Shown piece after piece: positions 37,266 to 45,294 of a stretch of DNA of 49,502 bases. Position 1 is the first letter of the stretch, and each line of letters opens with the position of its first letter. Source of the DNA: Gemmatimonadota bacterium (GTDB lineage: Bacteria > Gemmatimonadota > Gemmatimonadetes > Gemmatimonadales > Gemmatimonadaceae). Made by a program: the position numbers and the translations under genes. The notes beneath the pieces are model-generated. The model did no database searches. It was not told the DNA's origin and was given only the letters and a program-made list of their open reading frames with translations. Where the stretch lies: positions 1 to 49,502 of the forward strand of contig JAJPIS010000094.1 of NCBI GenBank assembly GCA_021324635.1, in the 5' to 3' direction.

Positions 37266-38927
37266 ATGACGCGACCCAAGATCCTGATCGCGGACGACGA
37301 GCGGGCGATTGCTGCCGGCCTGAGCGCCGTCCTGGCTGACCTCAAGTACGACGTCGACGTCGTCGCCGACGGCGAGGAAGCGCTCGAGCGCCTCACGGCC
37401 GAGCGCTACGGCCTGGTGCTCGCCGATCTCAAGATGCCGCGGGTCGACGGGCTGACGATGCTCAAGGAGCTGCAACAGCGCGCGATCCCGACCGAGTGCA
37501 TCATCATCACGGGGCAGGCGTCGATCGGCTCGGCTGTCGAAGCGATGCAGAGCGGGGCCTACGACTACATCGAGAAGCCGCTCACCGCCGAGAAGCTCAA
37601 TCGCCTCAAGGCGCTGATCCCGAAGGCGCTCGACAAGTACGCCGTGCGCGAGCAGAACCGCGAGCTGTCCTCGCAGCTGGTGGGGCTGACCCACTACGCC
37701 GAGCTGACGGGCGCCTCCGAGCCGATGCGTGAGGTCTACCGCATCATCGATGCGGTCGCGCCGTCGACGGCCAGTGTGCTCATCCTCGGCGAGTCCGGGA
37801 CCGGCAAGGAGCTGGTCGCGCGGGCGCTGCACAGCAAGAGCGAGCGCGCCAAGGGGCCGTTCTTTGCCCTCAACTGCGCCGCCCTTCCCAAGGAGATCCT
37901 CGAGAACGAGCTGTTCGGCCACGAGAAGGGAGCGTTCACCGGGTCGACGAACGAGAAGCCGGGCGCATTCGAGATGGCGAGCGGCGGGACGCTCTTTCTC
38001 GACGAGGTCGCCGAGATGCCGCCCGACATCCAGGTGAAGCTGCTCCGCGCGATCGAGTCGCGGCTCGTGCGGCGGCTGGGCGGAAAGAAGGAGATCGCGG
38101 TCGACATCCGCGTTGTCGCGGCCACCAACAAGGATCTCCAGCAGGCGTTGGCGGACGGCGAGCTACGCGAGGATCTGTACTATCGGCTCGCCGTCGTCGA
38201 GCTGTATCTGCCGCCGCTGCGCGAGCGGGCGGGCGACATCCAGTTGCTCGCGAACGAGTTCCTGGCACGCTACGCCCAGCAGAACGGGAAGGCGATCACC
38301 GGGTTCGACGAGGCCGCGATGGAGTGGATCCTGACGTACTCCTGGCCCGGCAACGTTCGTGATCTCAAGAACGCCGTCGAGCGGGCCGTCGTGCTGGCGC
38401 GTGGGCCGGTGATCACGACATCGGAGCTCATGCCGCGACATCTGCGGGTGGCGGCGGCCGCCGAGCCGTCGAGCACGGTCACGCTGAGCGTCGGATCGAC
38501 CCTGACCGACGCCCGGCGGCAGCTCGCGCTGCGAACGCTCGCCTCGACCAACGGCGATGTGGCCCGCGCCGCGACGATCCTCGGGATCGGTGCGGCCGAG
38601 CTGCGCTCGGAGCTGGCGGCGCTGCTCCAGGACCCCTCGCCCGCGGGGGCGTCGGGTTCCGTGGCGCGCCCCGTGAACGGCGCCGCGGTCGCGCCGGTTG
38701 CGCCGGTTGCGCCGACGTCGTCGGGGGCTGCGGCCGGGCCGCCGGCGGGGGTGCCGGCGCCCGCCGGAACGGTCGGCAGCATCACCTCGCCGGCCGCCGC
38801 CCCGTTCGGGATCGGCGCTCCGCCGCCGGAGCTCGCGACCGCCGGTGCGGGCGCGGCGGGTCGCACGCCGCGAGCCGCGGACGTGAAGACGACCGGGAAG
38901 AAGGTCGCCGGGCGCCGCACGCGGTGA
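37266..38927 (+). CDS. NtrC-family response regulator with AAA+ sigma-54 interaction domain
   Basis: The 553 residues comprise a receiver domain (3-120; Asp10/11, phospho-Asp54 in LADLKMP, Lys in IEKPL) and an AAA+ domain (about 145-380). A Fis-like helix-turn-helix follows (ARRQLALRTLASTNGDVARA), then a 95-residue Ala/Pro tail ending in basic GKKVAGRRTR. AAA+ motifs are Walker A GESGTGKE, GAFTGS (Ser in place of the final Ala of GAFTGA) and Walker B GGTLFLDEV. It would activate sigma-54 promoters when phosphorylated. No rpoN or full histidine kinase is nearby. The true start may lie upstream at 36861. Confidence 0.88.
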   Translation: MTRPKILIADDERAIAAGLSAVLADLKYDVDVVADGEEALERLTAERYGLVLADLKMPRVDGLTMLKELQQRAIPTECIIITGQASIGSAVEAMQSGAYDYIEKPLTAEKLNRLKALIPKALDKYAVREQNRELSSQLVGLTHYAELTGASEPMREVYRIIDAVAPSTASVLILGESGTGKELVARALHSKSERAKGPFFALNCAALPKEILENELFGHEKGAFTGSTNEKPGAFEMASGGTLFLDEVAEMPPDIQVKLLRAIESRLVRRLGGKKEIAVDIRVVAATNKDLQQALADGELREDLYYRLAVVELYLPPLRERAGDIQLLANEFLARYAQQNGKAITGFDEAAMEWILTYSWPGNVRDLKNAVERAVVLARGPVITTSELMPRHLRVAAAAEPSSTVTLSVGSTLTDARRQLALRTLASTNGDVARAATILGIGAAELRSELAALLQDPSPAGASGSVARPVNGAAVAPVAPVAPTSSGAAAGPPAGVPAPAGTVGSITSPAAAPFGIGAPPPELATAGAGAAGRTPRAADVKTTGKKVAGRRTR

Positions 38928-38993
38928 GCGCGGAGGCCGTGGCGACGTAGGTGTGCACGGAGTGGGTGGTCTCGAGGTCGACCGGGGGGGGCC

Positions 38994-39536
38994 ATGGCGC
39001 GGTACGATGCGGATGAAGTCGAGCCGTACGTCATCATCGAGGAGCGGTCGAGCGACGTCGGCGCGTTTCTGCTCGGCGCCGCGGTCGGCGCCGGCCTGGC
39101 GCTGCTCCTCGCGCCGCGCTCCGGAACGGAGACGCGTCATGCCATCGGGCGGCGAGTCCGGGAGGCGCAGGACGCCGCGCGGAGCGCGGCCGGCGGCGTC
39201 GCCGACCGCGTCACCGACACGTTCGCGGACGCGCGCGACGAGCTCGAGCGTCGTATCGAATCGGCCCGTGCCGCCGTGACCGCCCGCACGCGCCAGCTCG
39301 CCGACGCCGTGAATATCGGTCGCGCGGCCGCGCGGGACGCCCGCACGGACATCCGCTCCCGGCTCGATGCACCTGCTCCGCCTGTCGCTCCCGCCTCCCC
39401 TTCCGCCTCCCCTCCGTCCATCCCGCCCTCTCCCGCTCCCCCGTCCTCGGCCCCGCGCCCCGCCACGACGCCGACGCCCGACGCCGCGGGTGAGCGGCGC
39501 CGCGGCGGCGCCGCCGCCGCACCGGGCGAGGGGTAG
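38994..39536 (+). CDS. YtxH-like membrane protein
   Basis: The 180-residue protein has one N-terminal membrane helix (VGAFLLGAAVGAGLALLLAP) followed by RSGTETRHAIGRRVREAQDA, the classic YtxH pattern. A long amphipathic coiled-coil region (60-120) and a Pro/Ser/Ala-rich tail complete it. YtxH-like proteins are stress- or envelope-associated with no known activity. A G-rich stretch immediately before the ATG may act as ribosome site. It is followed by the YihY-like gene. Confidence 0.8.
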   Translation: MARYDADEVEPYVIIEERSSDVGAFLLGAAVGAGLALLLAPRSGTETRHAIGRRVREAQDAARSAAGGVADRVTDTFADARDELERRIESARAAVTARTRQLADAVNIGRAAARDARTDIRSRLDAPAPPVAPASPSASPPSIPPSPAPPSSAPRPATTPTPDAAGERRRGGAAAAPGEG

Positions 39537-39697
39537 CTACGTCGGCGACCGCCGCCCAGCCCGGCGCCGCGCCGGGGGGACCTCCCGACTCCGCCCGTCA
39601 CGTCCCGATCCCGCCGCGTGACGCGTCGAGGCGGCCGCCCGCGCGACCGCCGCTCGGTCGCCGGCTACGGGCCGCCCTGTGGGGCCCACAGTCGGTC

Positions 39698-40564
39698 GTG
39701 CACGACTACATCCGGCGCGTCTGGGACAACAGCGCCGACGACAACATTTTCTTTCTCGCGAGCGGCGTCGCCTTCAACATCCTGCTCGCGGCCGTCCCGT
39801 TCTTTCTCCTGCTCGTGAGCGGCCTCGGGTACGTCCTCAACATGTCGCCCGCCGCCTCGATGGCGCGCGTCTCGGAGCTGATGGACCGGCTCCTGCCAGC
39901 GGGCGCGGGCGGCGCGCGGGCCGTGATCCACGGGTTGCTCATCGACGTCATCCGCGCCCGTGGCCAGGTCGGGCTCTATAGCGCGATCGGCTTCGTCTGG
40001 TTCTCGACGCGACTGTTCGGCTCCCTGCGAAGCGTGTTGGCGAACGTCTTCGACATCGACCGGGACCGCGGCATCATCGCCGGAAAGGTCTTCGATGTGC
40101 GCGTCACCATCGTCTCGACGTTGCTCGTGGTCCTCTACGTGATCCTGAGCGCCTACCTCGCGATCGCGACGACGCGTGGCGCGCAGGTGCTCGCCGACGT
40201 CGGCGTCGAGCCGCGGACGATGGGGACGGTCGCCTACTCGGCGGGCCGACTGCTCGCCTTCACGATCATCGCGCTCATGTTCTTCGCGCTCTACAAGTAC
40301 CTGCCGAGCCGGCATATCCGAGGGCAAAAGGCGCTCGCGTCGGCGGGCGTCGCCGCCATCCTGTTCGAGCTCGCGAAAGCGGCTTTTCGAGCCTATATCC
40401 GTCACTTCAACCCCGGCTCGGTCTACACCGGCACGCTCGCGGCCTTCGCCATCATCATCCTCTGGATCTACTACGCGGCCCTCGTCTTCGTCCTCGGCGG
40501 CGAGATCGGCCAGGTCTACGAGCTGCGCCGTGTCCGGCGACTCCAGGAGCTGGACGCGCTCTGA
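39698..40564 (+). CDS. YihY/virulence-factor BrkB family membrane protein
   Basis: The protein has at least 288 residues and six membrane helices, with family features: DNIFFLASGVAFNILLAAVPF, STRLFGSLRSVLANVFD, ALYKYLPSRHIRGQKALASA, RHFNPGSVYTGTLAAFAIII and YYAALVFVLGGEIG. YihY proteins are inner-membrane proteins of unclear role. The GTG at 39698 is the only usable start, yet upstream codons stay open back to 39536 and encode a plausible family-like stretch (RRLRAALWGPQSV), so translation may begin upstream at a non-standard codon. Confidence 0.85.
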   Translation: MHDYIRRVWDNSADDNIFFLASGVAFNILLAAVPFFLLLVSGLGYVLNMSPAASMARVSELMDRLLPAGAGGARAVIHGLLIDVIRARGQVGLYSAIGFVWFSTRLFGSLRSVLANVFDIDRDRGIIAGKVFDVRVTIVSTLLVVLYVILSAYLAIATTRGAQVLADVGVEPRTMGTVAYSAGRLLAFTIIALMFFALYKYLPSRHIRGQKALASAGVAAILFELAKAAFRAYIRHFNPGSVYTGTLAAFAIIILWIYYAALVFVLGGEIGQVYELRRVRRLQELDAL

Positions 40565-40580
40565 GCGGGCAGGTTAGCTT
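40551..40580 (+). promoter_or_regulatory. SRP RNA promoter inside the end of the YihY-like gene
   Basis: A -35-like TGGACG (40551-40556), 18-nt spacer and -10 TAGCTT (40575-40580), placed to start transcription at the GGG beginning the SRP RNA. Confidence 0.6.
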
Positions 40581-40583
40581 TCG

Positions 40584-40686
40584 GGTGCTCCAGGTCCCGG
40601 AGGGCGCGAGCCCGCTAACCCCGTCAGGACCCCGCAGGTAGCAGCGGCATGTGGTGTCTTTCGTTGCTCCGTCAGACCTGGAGTAT
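40584..40686 (+). ncRNA. ffs: Signal recognition particle RNA (4.5S-type)
   Basis: The SRP domain IV consensus is visible: GTCAGGACC, then GCAGGTAGCAGC (40623-40645), matching the GTCAGG-TCCGGAAGG-AAGCAGC core that binds Ffh. Outer arms TGCTCCAGGTC (40586-40596) and GACCTGGAGTA (40675-40685) pair to close the hairpin. At about 100 nt it is the short bacterial form without an Alu domain. Its position just before dnaX is common in bacteria. It directs secretory and membrane proteins to the translocon with Ffh. Confidence 0.9.
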
Positions 40687-40840
40687 CGCGCGGGCGGAAG
40701 GCGACACCGGACGAGACCGGTGGCGACAGGCCCGCGCTCGTCATCCTGGCCCCGCCATCCCCCCCATCCCCGCACTCCCCGCGGCCCCTGCCGCCGCCCC
40801 TGCCGACCGGCGTGCGGGCGTTCGCGCCTGACCGACGCCG

Positions 40841-42760
40841 ATGCCGCTCGCCCTCGCTCGAAAGTATCGCCCCAGGTCGTTCGCGGCCGTCGCGGTCCAA
40901 TCCCACGTCTCGACCACGCTCCAGGGCGCGATCGCGCACGACCGCGTCGCCCATGGCTACCTCCTCTGCGGGCCTCGCGGCACCGGGAAGACGACGCTCG
41001 CCCGCGTGCTGGCAATGGCCCTCAACTGTGAGCGGCGCGGCGAGCGGAGCGACGGGGAGCCATGCGGCGAGTGCGGCTCCTGTCGCCGGATCTGGAGCGG
41101 CGCGGCGAGCCTCGACGTGGTCGAGATCGACGCCGCCTCGAACCGCGGCGTCGATGACGCACGCGAGCTCCGGGAGCGGGCGATGTATGCCCCGTCGGCC
41201 GGGGACCGGTACAAGGTCTACATCGTCGACGAAGCCCACATGCTCACGCGCGAGGCGTGGAACGCGCTCCTCAAGATTCTCGAGGAGCCGCCGCCGCGGG
41301 TGGTGTTCGTCTTCGCCACCACCGACCCGCAGAAGATCGCGCAGTCCGCGGCGCCGGTCCTGAGTCGACTGCAGCGCTTCGACCTGAAGCGCATCGGGGC
41401 GGCCGACATCAGGCAGCGGCTCCGCGATGTGCTGACCGCCGAGGGCATCGCGGCCGATGCGGAGGCCCTGGCGATGCTCGCCCGAGCGGCCGACGGCTCG
41501 ATGCGCGACGCGTTGAGCCTCACCGATCAGGTGCTGGCGCTCGGCGACACCGCCGCCGTCACGCCGGACCGGGTCCGCGGCGCGCTCGGGCTCGTGCCCG
41601 AGGATGAGTACCTCGCGGCCCTCGCCATGCTCGCCCAACGCCGCGCGGGCGATGTGTTCCCGTACGTGGCGCGGATCGCCGATGCCGGCATCGACTTCTC
41701 CGCGTTCTTCACCGGCCTCGCCGATCTCCTGCGGGCGCAACTCGCCGCGGTGCTCGGCACGTCGCTCCCGGACGTGGGGGAGCGCACGCGGGCCGCCGTG
41801 ATGGCGCACCGCGAGGTCTGGTCGGCCGGCGATCTGCTGCGGATGCTGGGTGCGATCAGGGAGCTGGAGCCGCACTTTCGCAAGAGTGCCCAGCAGCAGC
41901 TGCTGCTCGAGACGCTCCTCGTCCGCTGCGCCCTGCTCGATCGCGCGGTCATGCTGGAGGAGCTCCTCCGCGGGCTGGAGCCGGGGTCCGACGCGGCCCT
42001 GCGGTCGTCCCGCGCCGCCGGGGCGCGGACGGGGGGAGAGGCCGTCTCTTCGGGGCGAGCCGGCGCAGGGCGCTCGCCAGGTGCCACACCGCCGGAGGCG
42101 CCCCCGCCGGCCGCCAGTGCGCGCTCGGCCGGCCCGCCGTCCGCCCGGACCCCCGCAGGCGCTCCGGTGACCGGCGGCGGCCCCGCGGGGAGCCTGGCGT
42201 CGATGGATGCCGGGCCGGTTGGATTCGGTCTCGCCGCGCCGCCCACCCGGTACCCGCCCCCGCAACCCGCCGGGCAGCCGTCCCGGGTGGCACCGCCCCG
42301 TGATGCGCCGCGTGCCTGGGACACCGACGACGAGGGGCAGGTCGCGGTCGCCGTGAGCGCGCCGCCTGCCCCCGATGTCGAGCGACTGGTGGCGCGGTGG
42401 CCCGACGTGGTCGATCGCGTGCGTCGGGAGCGCCAGGCGCCGATGTTGATCGCCGCGCTCGAGCAATCGCGCCCGGAAGTCGGTCTCGACGCCGAGGTCG
42501 TGACACTCCGGCTCACGGAGCCGAACGACATCCTGGCGCGCGCGATCGAGCACGGCCGCGACGACGTCCTGGCCGCGCTCCGCGCCGAGTGGCCGCAGAT
42601 CGAGCGGGTGCGGGTGGCGACGCCGGAGGACGTGTCCGGCGCGCCGCCCCGGCGAGTCACCGCCGAGGCCGTCCGTGCCGAGCGAGTGGGCGCCCTCCGC
42701 CGCCGGGACCCCGTCCTCGGGGCGGCGATCGACGCGCTCGACCTGGAGCTCATCGAGTAA
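40841..42760 (+). CDS. dnaX: DNA polymerase III, gamma/tau subunit
   Basis: DnaX is the ATPase motor of the clamp loader and organises the replisome. The 639-residue protein has Walker A GPRGTGKTT (44-52), a zinc site with Cys63/75/78/81, ASNRGVDDARELRE, Walker B VYIVDEAHML, and the SRC-type motif LSRLQRFDL. An Ala/Pro-rich linker (about 380-490) and a C-terminal tau-like domain (500-639) follow. No slippery A-rich frameshift site is visible, so only the full product is expected. Its stop is 14 nt before ybaB, whose -10 begins 2 nt after it. Confidence 0.95.
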   Translation: MPLALARKYRPRSFAAVAVQSHVSTTLQGAIAHDRVAHGYLLCGPRGTGKTTLARVLAMALNCERRGERSDGEPCGECGSCRRIWSGAASLDVVEIDAASNRGVDDARELRERAMYAPSAGDRYKVYIVDEAHMLTREAWNALLKILEEPPPRVVFVFATTDPQKIAQSAAPVLSRLQRFDLKRIGAADIRQRLRDVLTAEGIAADAEALAMLARAADGSMRDALSLTDQVLALGDTAAVTPDRVRGALGLVPEDEYLAALAMLAQRRAGDVFPYVARIADAGIDFSAFFTGLADLLRAQLAAVLGTSLPDVGERTRAAVMAHREVWSAGDLLRMLGAIRELEPHFRKSAQQQLLLETLLVRCALLDRAVMLEELLRGLEPGSDAALRSSRAAGARTGGEAVSSGRAGAGRSPGATPPEAPPPAASARSAGPPSARTPAGAPVTGGGPAGSLASMDAGPVGFGLAAPPTRYPPPQPAGQPSRVAPPRDAPRAWDTDDEGQVAVAVSAPPAPDVERLVARWPDVVDRVRRERQAPMLIAALEQSRPEVGLDAEVVTLRLTEPNDILARAIEHGRDDVLAALRAEWPQIERVRVATPEDVSGAPPRRVTAEAVRAERVGALRRRDPVLGAAIDALDLELIE

Positions 42761-42762
42761 AT

Positions 42763-42768
42763 TAGATT
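42763..42768 (+). promoter_or_regulatory. Putative -10 element of ybaB, leaderless arrangement
   Basis: TAGATT ends 6 nt before the ATG at 42775 and begins 2 nt after the dnaX stop. No Shine-Dalgarno is present. A weak TCGACC lies 19 nt upstream. Confidence 0.55.
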
Positions 42769-42774
42769 CCGCGC

Positions 42775-43092
42775 ATGGCGGACTTCATGAAGATCCTCCA
42801 GCAGGCGCAGCAGATGCAGGGCCGCTTGCAGGAGATCCAGGATCAGCTCCAGCACCAGACCGTCGCCGGCAGCGCGGGCGGCGGGATGGTGACCGTGGAG
42901 GCCGACGGGCGAGGGCAGGTGCTCCGTGTGAAGCTCGACCCGAGTGTGGTCTCATCCTCCGACGTCGAGATGTTGGAGGACCTCATAGTCGTCGCCGTCA
43001 CCGACGCGCAGAAGAAGGCGGCGGCCCTCGCGGGGGCCGAGATGGGGAAGCTCACGGGCGGGCTGCCCCTGCCGTTCAAGCTGCCGCTCTGA
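42775..43092 (+). CDS. ybaB: YbaB/EbfC family nucleoid-associated protein
   Basis: The 105-residue protein has the family layout: an N-terminal helix rich in Gln/Met (MKILQQAQQMQGRLQEIQDQ), a beta-sheet with GGGMVTVEADGRGQVLRVKL, and a helix DLIVVAVTDAQKKAAALAGAE. The end is Gly/Leu-rich. YbaB dimers bind DNA and affect nucleoid structure or gene expression. The dnaX-ybaB-recR order is conserved across many bacteria. Confidence 0.96.
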   Translation: MADFMKILQQAQQMQGRLQEIQDQLQHQTVAGSAGGGMVTVEADGRGQVLRVKLDPSVVSSSDVEMLEDLIVVAVTDAQKKAAALAGAEMGKLTGGLPLPFKLPL

Positions 43093-43137
43093 TCCGCCGG
43101 CGCGGCGCGACCGCCGTGGGCCGCACCCTCCGCTGAC

Positions 43138-43728
43138 ATGTCCGCGATCGATGAGCTGGCCACCGAGCTCGCCAAGCTGCCGGGGATCGGGCGCAAGACG
43201 GCCCTCCGGCTGACCTACCATCTCCTCAAGCAGCCGGCGGCACAGAGCCGACGGCTCGCCGACGCGCTGGTGGCGGTCGGGGACCGCGTGCACGCCTGTG
43301 AGCGGTGCTTCAACCTGACGGAAGACCCGCTGTGCGCCATCTGCCGCGACAGCCGGCGCGAGCCGGCGCTCATCTGCGCCGTCGAGGAGGCGTCCGACAT
43401 CGGGGCGATCGAGCGCGCGGGCGAATTCCGCGGGGTCTACCATGTCCTGGGGGGCCGGCTCTCTCCGCTCGATGGCGTCGGCCCGGAGGATCTCACCGTG
43501 TCACAGCTCGTCGGCCGCGTGGCCGCAGGCGGAGTTCAGGAGGTCATCATCGCCACCAATCCGAGCCTCGAAGGGGAAGCGACCGCGCTGTACGTCCAGC
43601 GCCAGCTGGCCAGCTATCCGCTGACGGTGACACGCATTGCCCGTGGCCTGCCGGTCGGCGGTGACCTCGAGTACGCGGACGGCGTCACTATCGCGCAGGC
43701 GTTGTCGGCCCGGCGGGAGATGCGGTGA
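43138..43728 (+). CDS. recR: Recombination protein RecR
   Basis: RecR acts with RecO/RecF to load RecA at gaps. The 196-residue protein has a helix-hairpin-helix (LAKLPGIGRKTALRLTYHLL), a four-cysteine zinc finger (CERCFNLTEDPLCAIC) and a Toprim domain (LICAVEEASDIGAIERAGEF, VLGGRLSPLDGVGPEDL). The C-terminus has ITRIARGLPVGGDLEYAD. The stop overlaps the next GTG by 4 nt (GTGA). Confidence 0.97.
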   Translation: MSAIDELATELAKLPGIGRKTALRLTYHLLKQPAAQSRRLADALVAVGDRVHACERCFNLTEDPLCAICRDSRREPALICAVEEASDIGAIERAGEFRGVYHVLGGRLSPLDGVGPEDLTVSQLVGRVAAGGVQEVIIATNPSLEGEATALYVQRQLASYPLTVTRIARGLPVGGDLEYADGVTIAQALSARREMR

Positions 43729-44057
43729 CCCCCGCGGGCCGGCGGCAGCGGGTGGTGGTCGTTGGAGCCCCGCGGCGCGAGGGCTCGGCCTGGGATGGGG
43801 GCCGACTCGCGGCACTGGGGTTCCTGGGGGGGCTGGCGGTCGGCATGGTCGTCTGGAGCCGGCAACAACACCGGCACCGCCGCGGCCTGTTCAGCCGTCA
43901 TCCGCTCCGGCGGTTGGCCGCGCTCGGCTACCTGAGTGCGCGGCCCTCGGCGGCGACTGCACGTCTCCTGCGCGATTACATCCGCTGGGAAGCGCGTCCG
44001 GTCCTCCGGCGGCGTGGCAGGCAGGTGCTACGGCACGTGGAGGCGTCACTCGAATAG
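43725..44057 (+). CDS. Small single-span membrane protein of unknown function (110 aa)
   Basis: The product has one hydrophobic helix (about 28-44, LAALGFLGGLAVGMVVW) in a strongly basic protein (RQQHRHRRG, RPVLRRRGRQ). The C-terminal part has PLRRLAALGYLSARPSAAT and ends RHVEASLE. No family is recognised. It overlaps recR by 4 nt and precedes the MglB-like gene by 10 nt, so it is in the same operon and may be linked to the MglAB module. Confidence 0.7.
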   Translation: MTPAGRRQRVVVVGAPRREGSAWDGGRLAALGFLGGLAVGMVVWSRQQHRHRRGLFSRHPLRRLAALGYLSARPSAATARLLRDYIRWEARPVLRRRGRQVLRHVEASLE

Positions 44058-44067
44058 GCAGGCCTCA

Positions 44068-44559
44068 ATGCCGGTCGGTGCAGCCAGTTGGTCGTTCACG
44101 GAAGACGATTACGGCGCCATCACGCAGTCGCTCCAGCGCTTCCTGTACGAGAGCAACGCGCGCTGCGCCCTCCTCGTCGATCGCACCGGCCAGCTCGTCA
44201 CGACGGTCGGCGAATCCCCCAATTTCGATCCGACGGCGTTCGCCACCCTCACCGCCGCCGATTTCAGCGCCAACGACCAGCTGGCCCGGCTGATCGGGGA
44301 GCGCGACTTCAATACGCTCTTCCACCAGGGCGAGCGTGAGTCGATGTATCTCGCCGACGTCGCCCGCCGCGTGATCCTGGTCGTGCTCTTCGACAACCGG
44401 ACCACACTGGGACTGGTTCGGCTCAAGATGAAGGGTGCGGTCGACGATCTCACCCGCCTCTTCGAGCAGGTATTCCTGCGCGGCACGCCCGACGGCACTG
44501 CCGCCACGCCCAATCTTCTCGCGGGCGCCGATGACGAGATCGACCGACTGTTCCAATAG
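44068..44559 (+). CDS. Roadblock/LC7 domain protein (MglB-like)
   Basis: The 163-residue protein has a roadblock/LC7 fold: an N-terminal helix DYGAITQSLQRFLYESN, the strand pair CALLVDRTGQLVTTVGE, a helix in FATLTAADFSANDQLARLIG, and strands around ESMYLADVARRVILVVLF. A flexible tail of about 25 residues ends DDEIDRLFQ. MglB-type proteins are GTPase-activating partners of MglA, whose gene follows by 18 nt. Together they set cell polarity in myxobacteria; here the role is unknown. Confidence 0.88.
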   Translation: MPVGAASWSFTEDDYGAITQSLQRFLYESNARCALLVDRTGQLVTTVGESPNFDPTAFATLTAADFSANDQLARLIGERDFNTLFHQGERESMYLADVARRVILVVLFDNRTTLGLVRLKMKGAVDDLTRLFEQVFLRGTPDGTAATPNLLAGADDEIDRLFQ

Positions 44560-44577
44560 GGCGGGGGGGACGCAGTC

Positions 44578-45255
44578 GTGTCGATGATCAACTACGCGTC
44601 ACGCGAGATCAACTGCAAGATCGTGTACTACGGCCCGGGGCTCGGCGGGAAGACCACCAACCTCGAGCACGTGTACGGGAAAGTGCAGCCGGAGACGCGC
44701 GGGAAGCTCATCTCGCTGGCGACCGAGACCGAGCGCACGCTCTTCTTCGACTTCCTTCCGGTCGACCTCGGGACGATCCGCGGGTTCAAGACGCGCTTCC
44801 ATCTCTACACGGTTCCGGGACAGGTCTACTACAACGCCAGCCGGAAACTCATCCTCAAGGGAGTGGACGGCGTCGTCTTCGTGGCCGACTCGCAGATCGA
44901 GCGCATGGAGGCCAATCAGGAAGCGATGCAGAACCTCTACGACAACATGGCGGAGTACGGCTACGATCTGCGGCGGATGCCGTTCGTCGTGCAATACAAC
45001 AAGCGCGATCTGCCGAACGCCGCCTCACTGCCCGACCTCCAGGTGGCCCTCAACCCGGGGTGGGAGGTCGAGGATCCGGCCCGCCAGCGCGTGCTGCCCG
45101 ACCCGGTGCACCCGGGCGAGAGTCTGGTCGAGCAACTGCCCACGGGCGAGTGGGTCGAGCGGGCGCCGTACTTCGAGGCCGTGGCGGTCGCCGGAGATGG
45201 GGTCTTCGACACACTCAAGTCGGTGAGCAAACTGGTGCTGAAGTCGCTGGCTTGA
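44578..45255 (+). CDS. mglA: MglA-type small Ras-like GTPase
   Basis: The 225-residue GTPase closely follows Myxococcus Mgl[21 protein letters not shown] (P-loop 19-26), [40 protein letters not shown] (Walker B/G3 region), [20 protein letters not shown], and [10 protein letters not shown] (G4, 141-144). Unlike the 195-residue Myxococcus protein it has about 30 extra residues (161-196, [20 protein letters not shown] and beyond) between G4 and the final helix. A G-rich ribosome site precedes the GTG. With the MglB-like gene it forms a polarity or trafficking switch. Confidence 0.94.
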   Translation: MSMINYASREINCKIVYYGPGLGGKTTNLEHVYGKVQPETRGKLISLATETERTLFFDFLPVDLGTIRGFKTRFHLYTVPGQVYYNASRKLILKGVDGVVFVADSQIERMEANQEAMQNLYDNMAEYGYDLRRMPFVVQYNKRDLPNAASLPDLQVALNPGWEVEDPARQRVLPDPVHPGESLVEQLPTGEWVERAPYFEAVAVAGDGVFDTLKSVSKLVLKSLA

Positions 45256-45260
45256 TCGGC

Positions 45261-45266
45261 TAGATT
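45261..45266 (+). promoter_or_regulatory. Putative -10 element upstream of pgsA
   Basis: TAGATT lies 5 nt after the MglA stop and ends 7 nt before the ATG of a six-codon frame that runs into pgsA. Confidence 0.5.
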
Positions 45267-45273
45267 CCACGGC

Positions 45274-45294
45274 ATGCGGACGGAGATGCCGTGA
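45274..45294 (+). CDS. Six-codon leader ORF overlapping pgsA start
   Basis: ATG at 45274 opens a frame encoding MRTEMP, whose TGA (45292-45294) overlaps the pgsA GTG (45291-45293). A -10 lies 7 nt upstream, so this ATG could be at the very 5' end of the mRNA. It may be a coupling device or coincidence. Confidence 0.35.
   Translation: MRTEMP

Noticed and set aside
40841-42760. Programmed frameshift in dnaX giving a gamma form
   Set aside because: No A-rich or T-rich slippery heptamer is seen in the linker region; the frame encodes the full tau-type protein.
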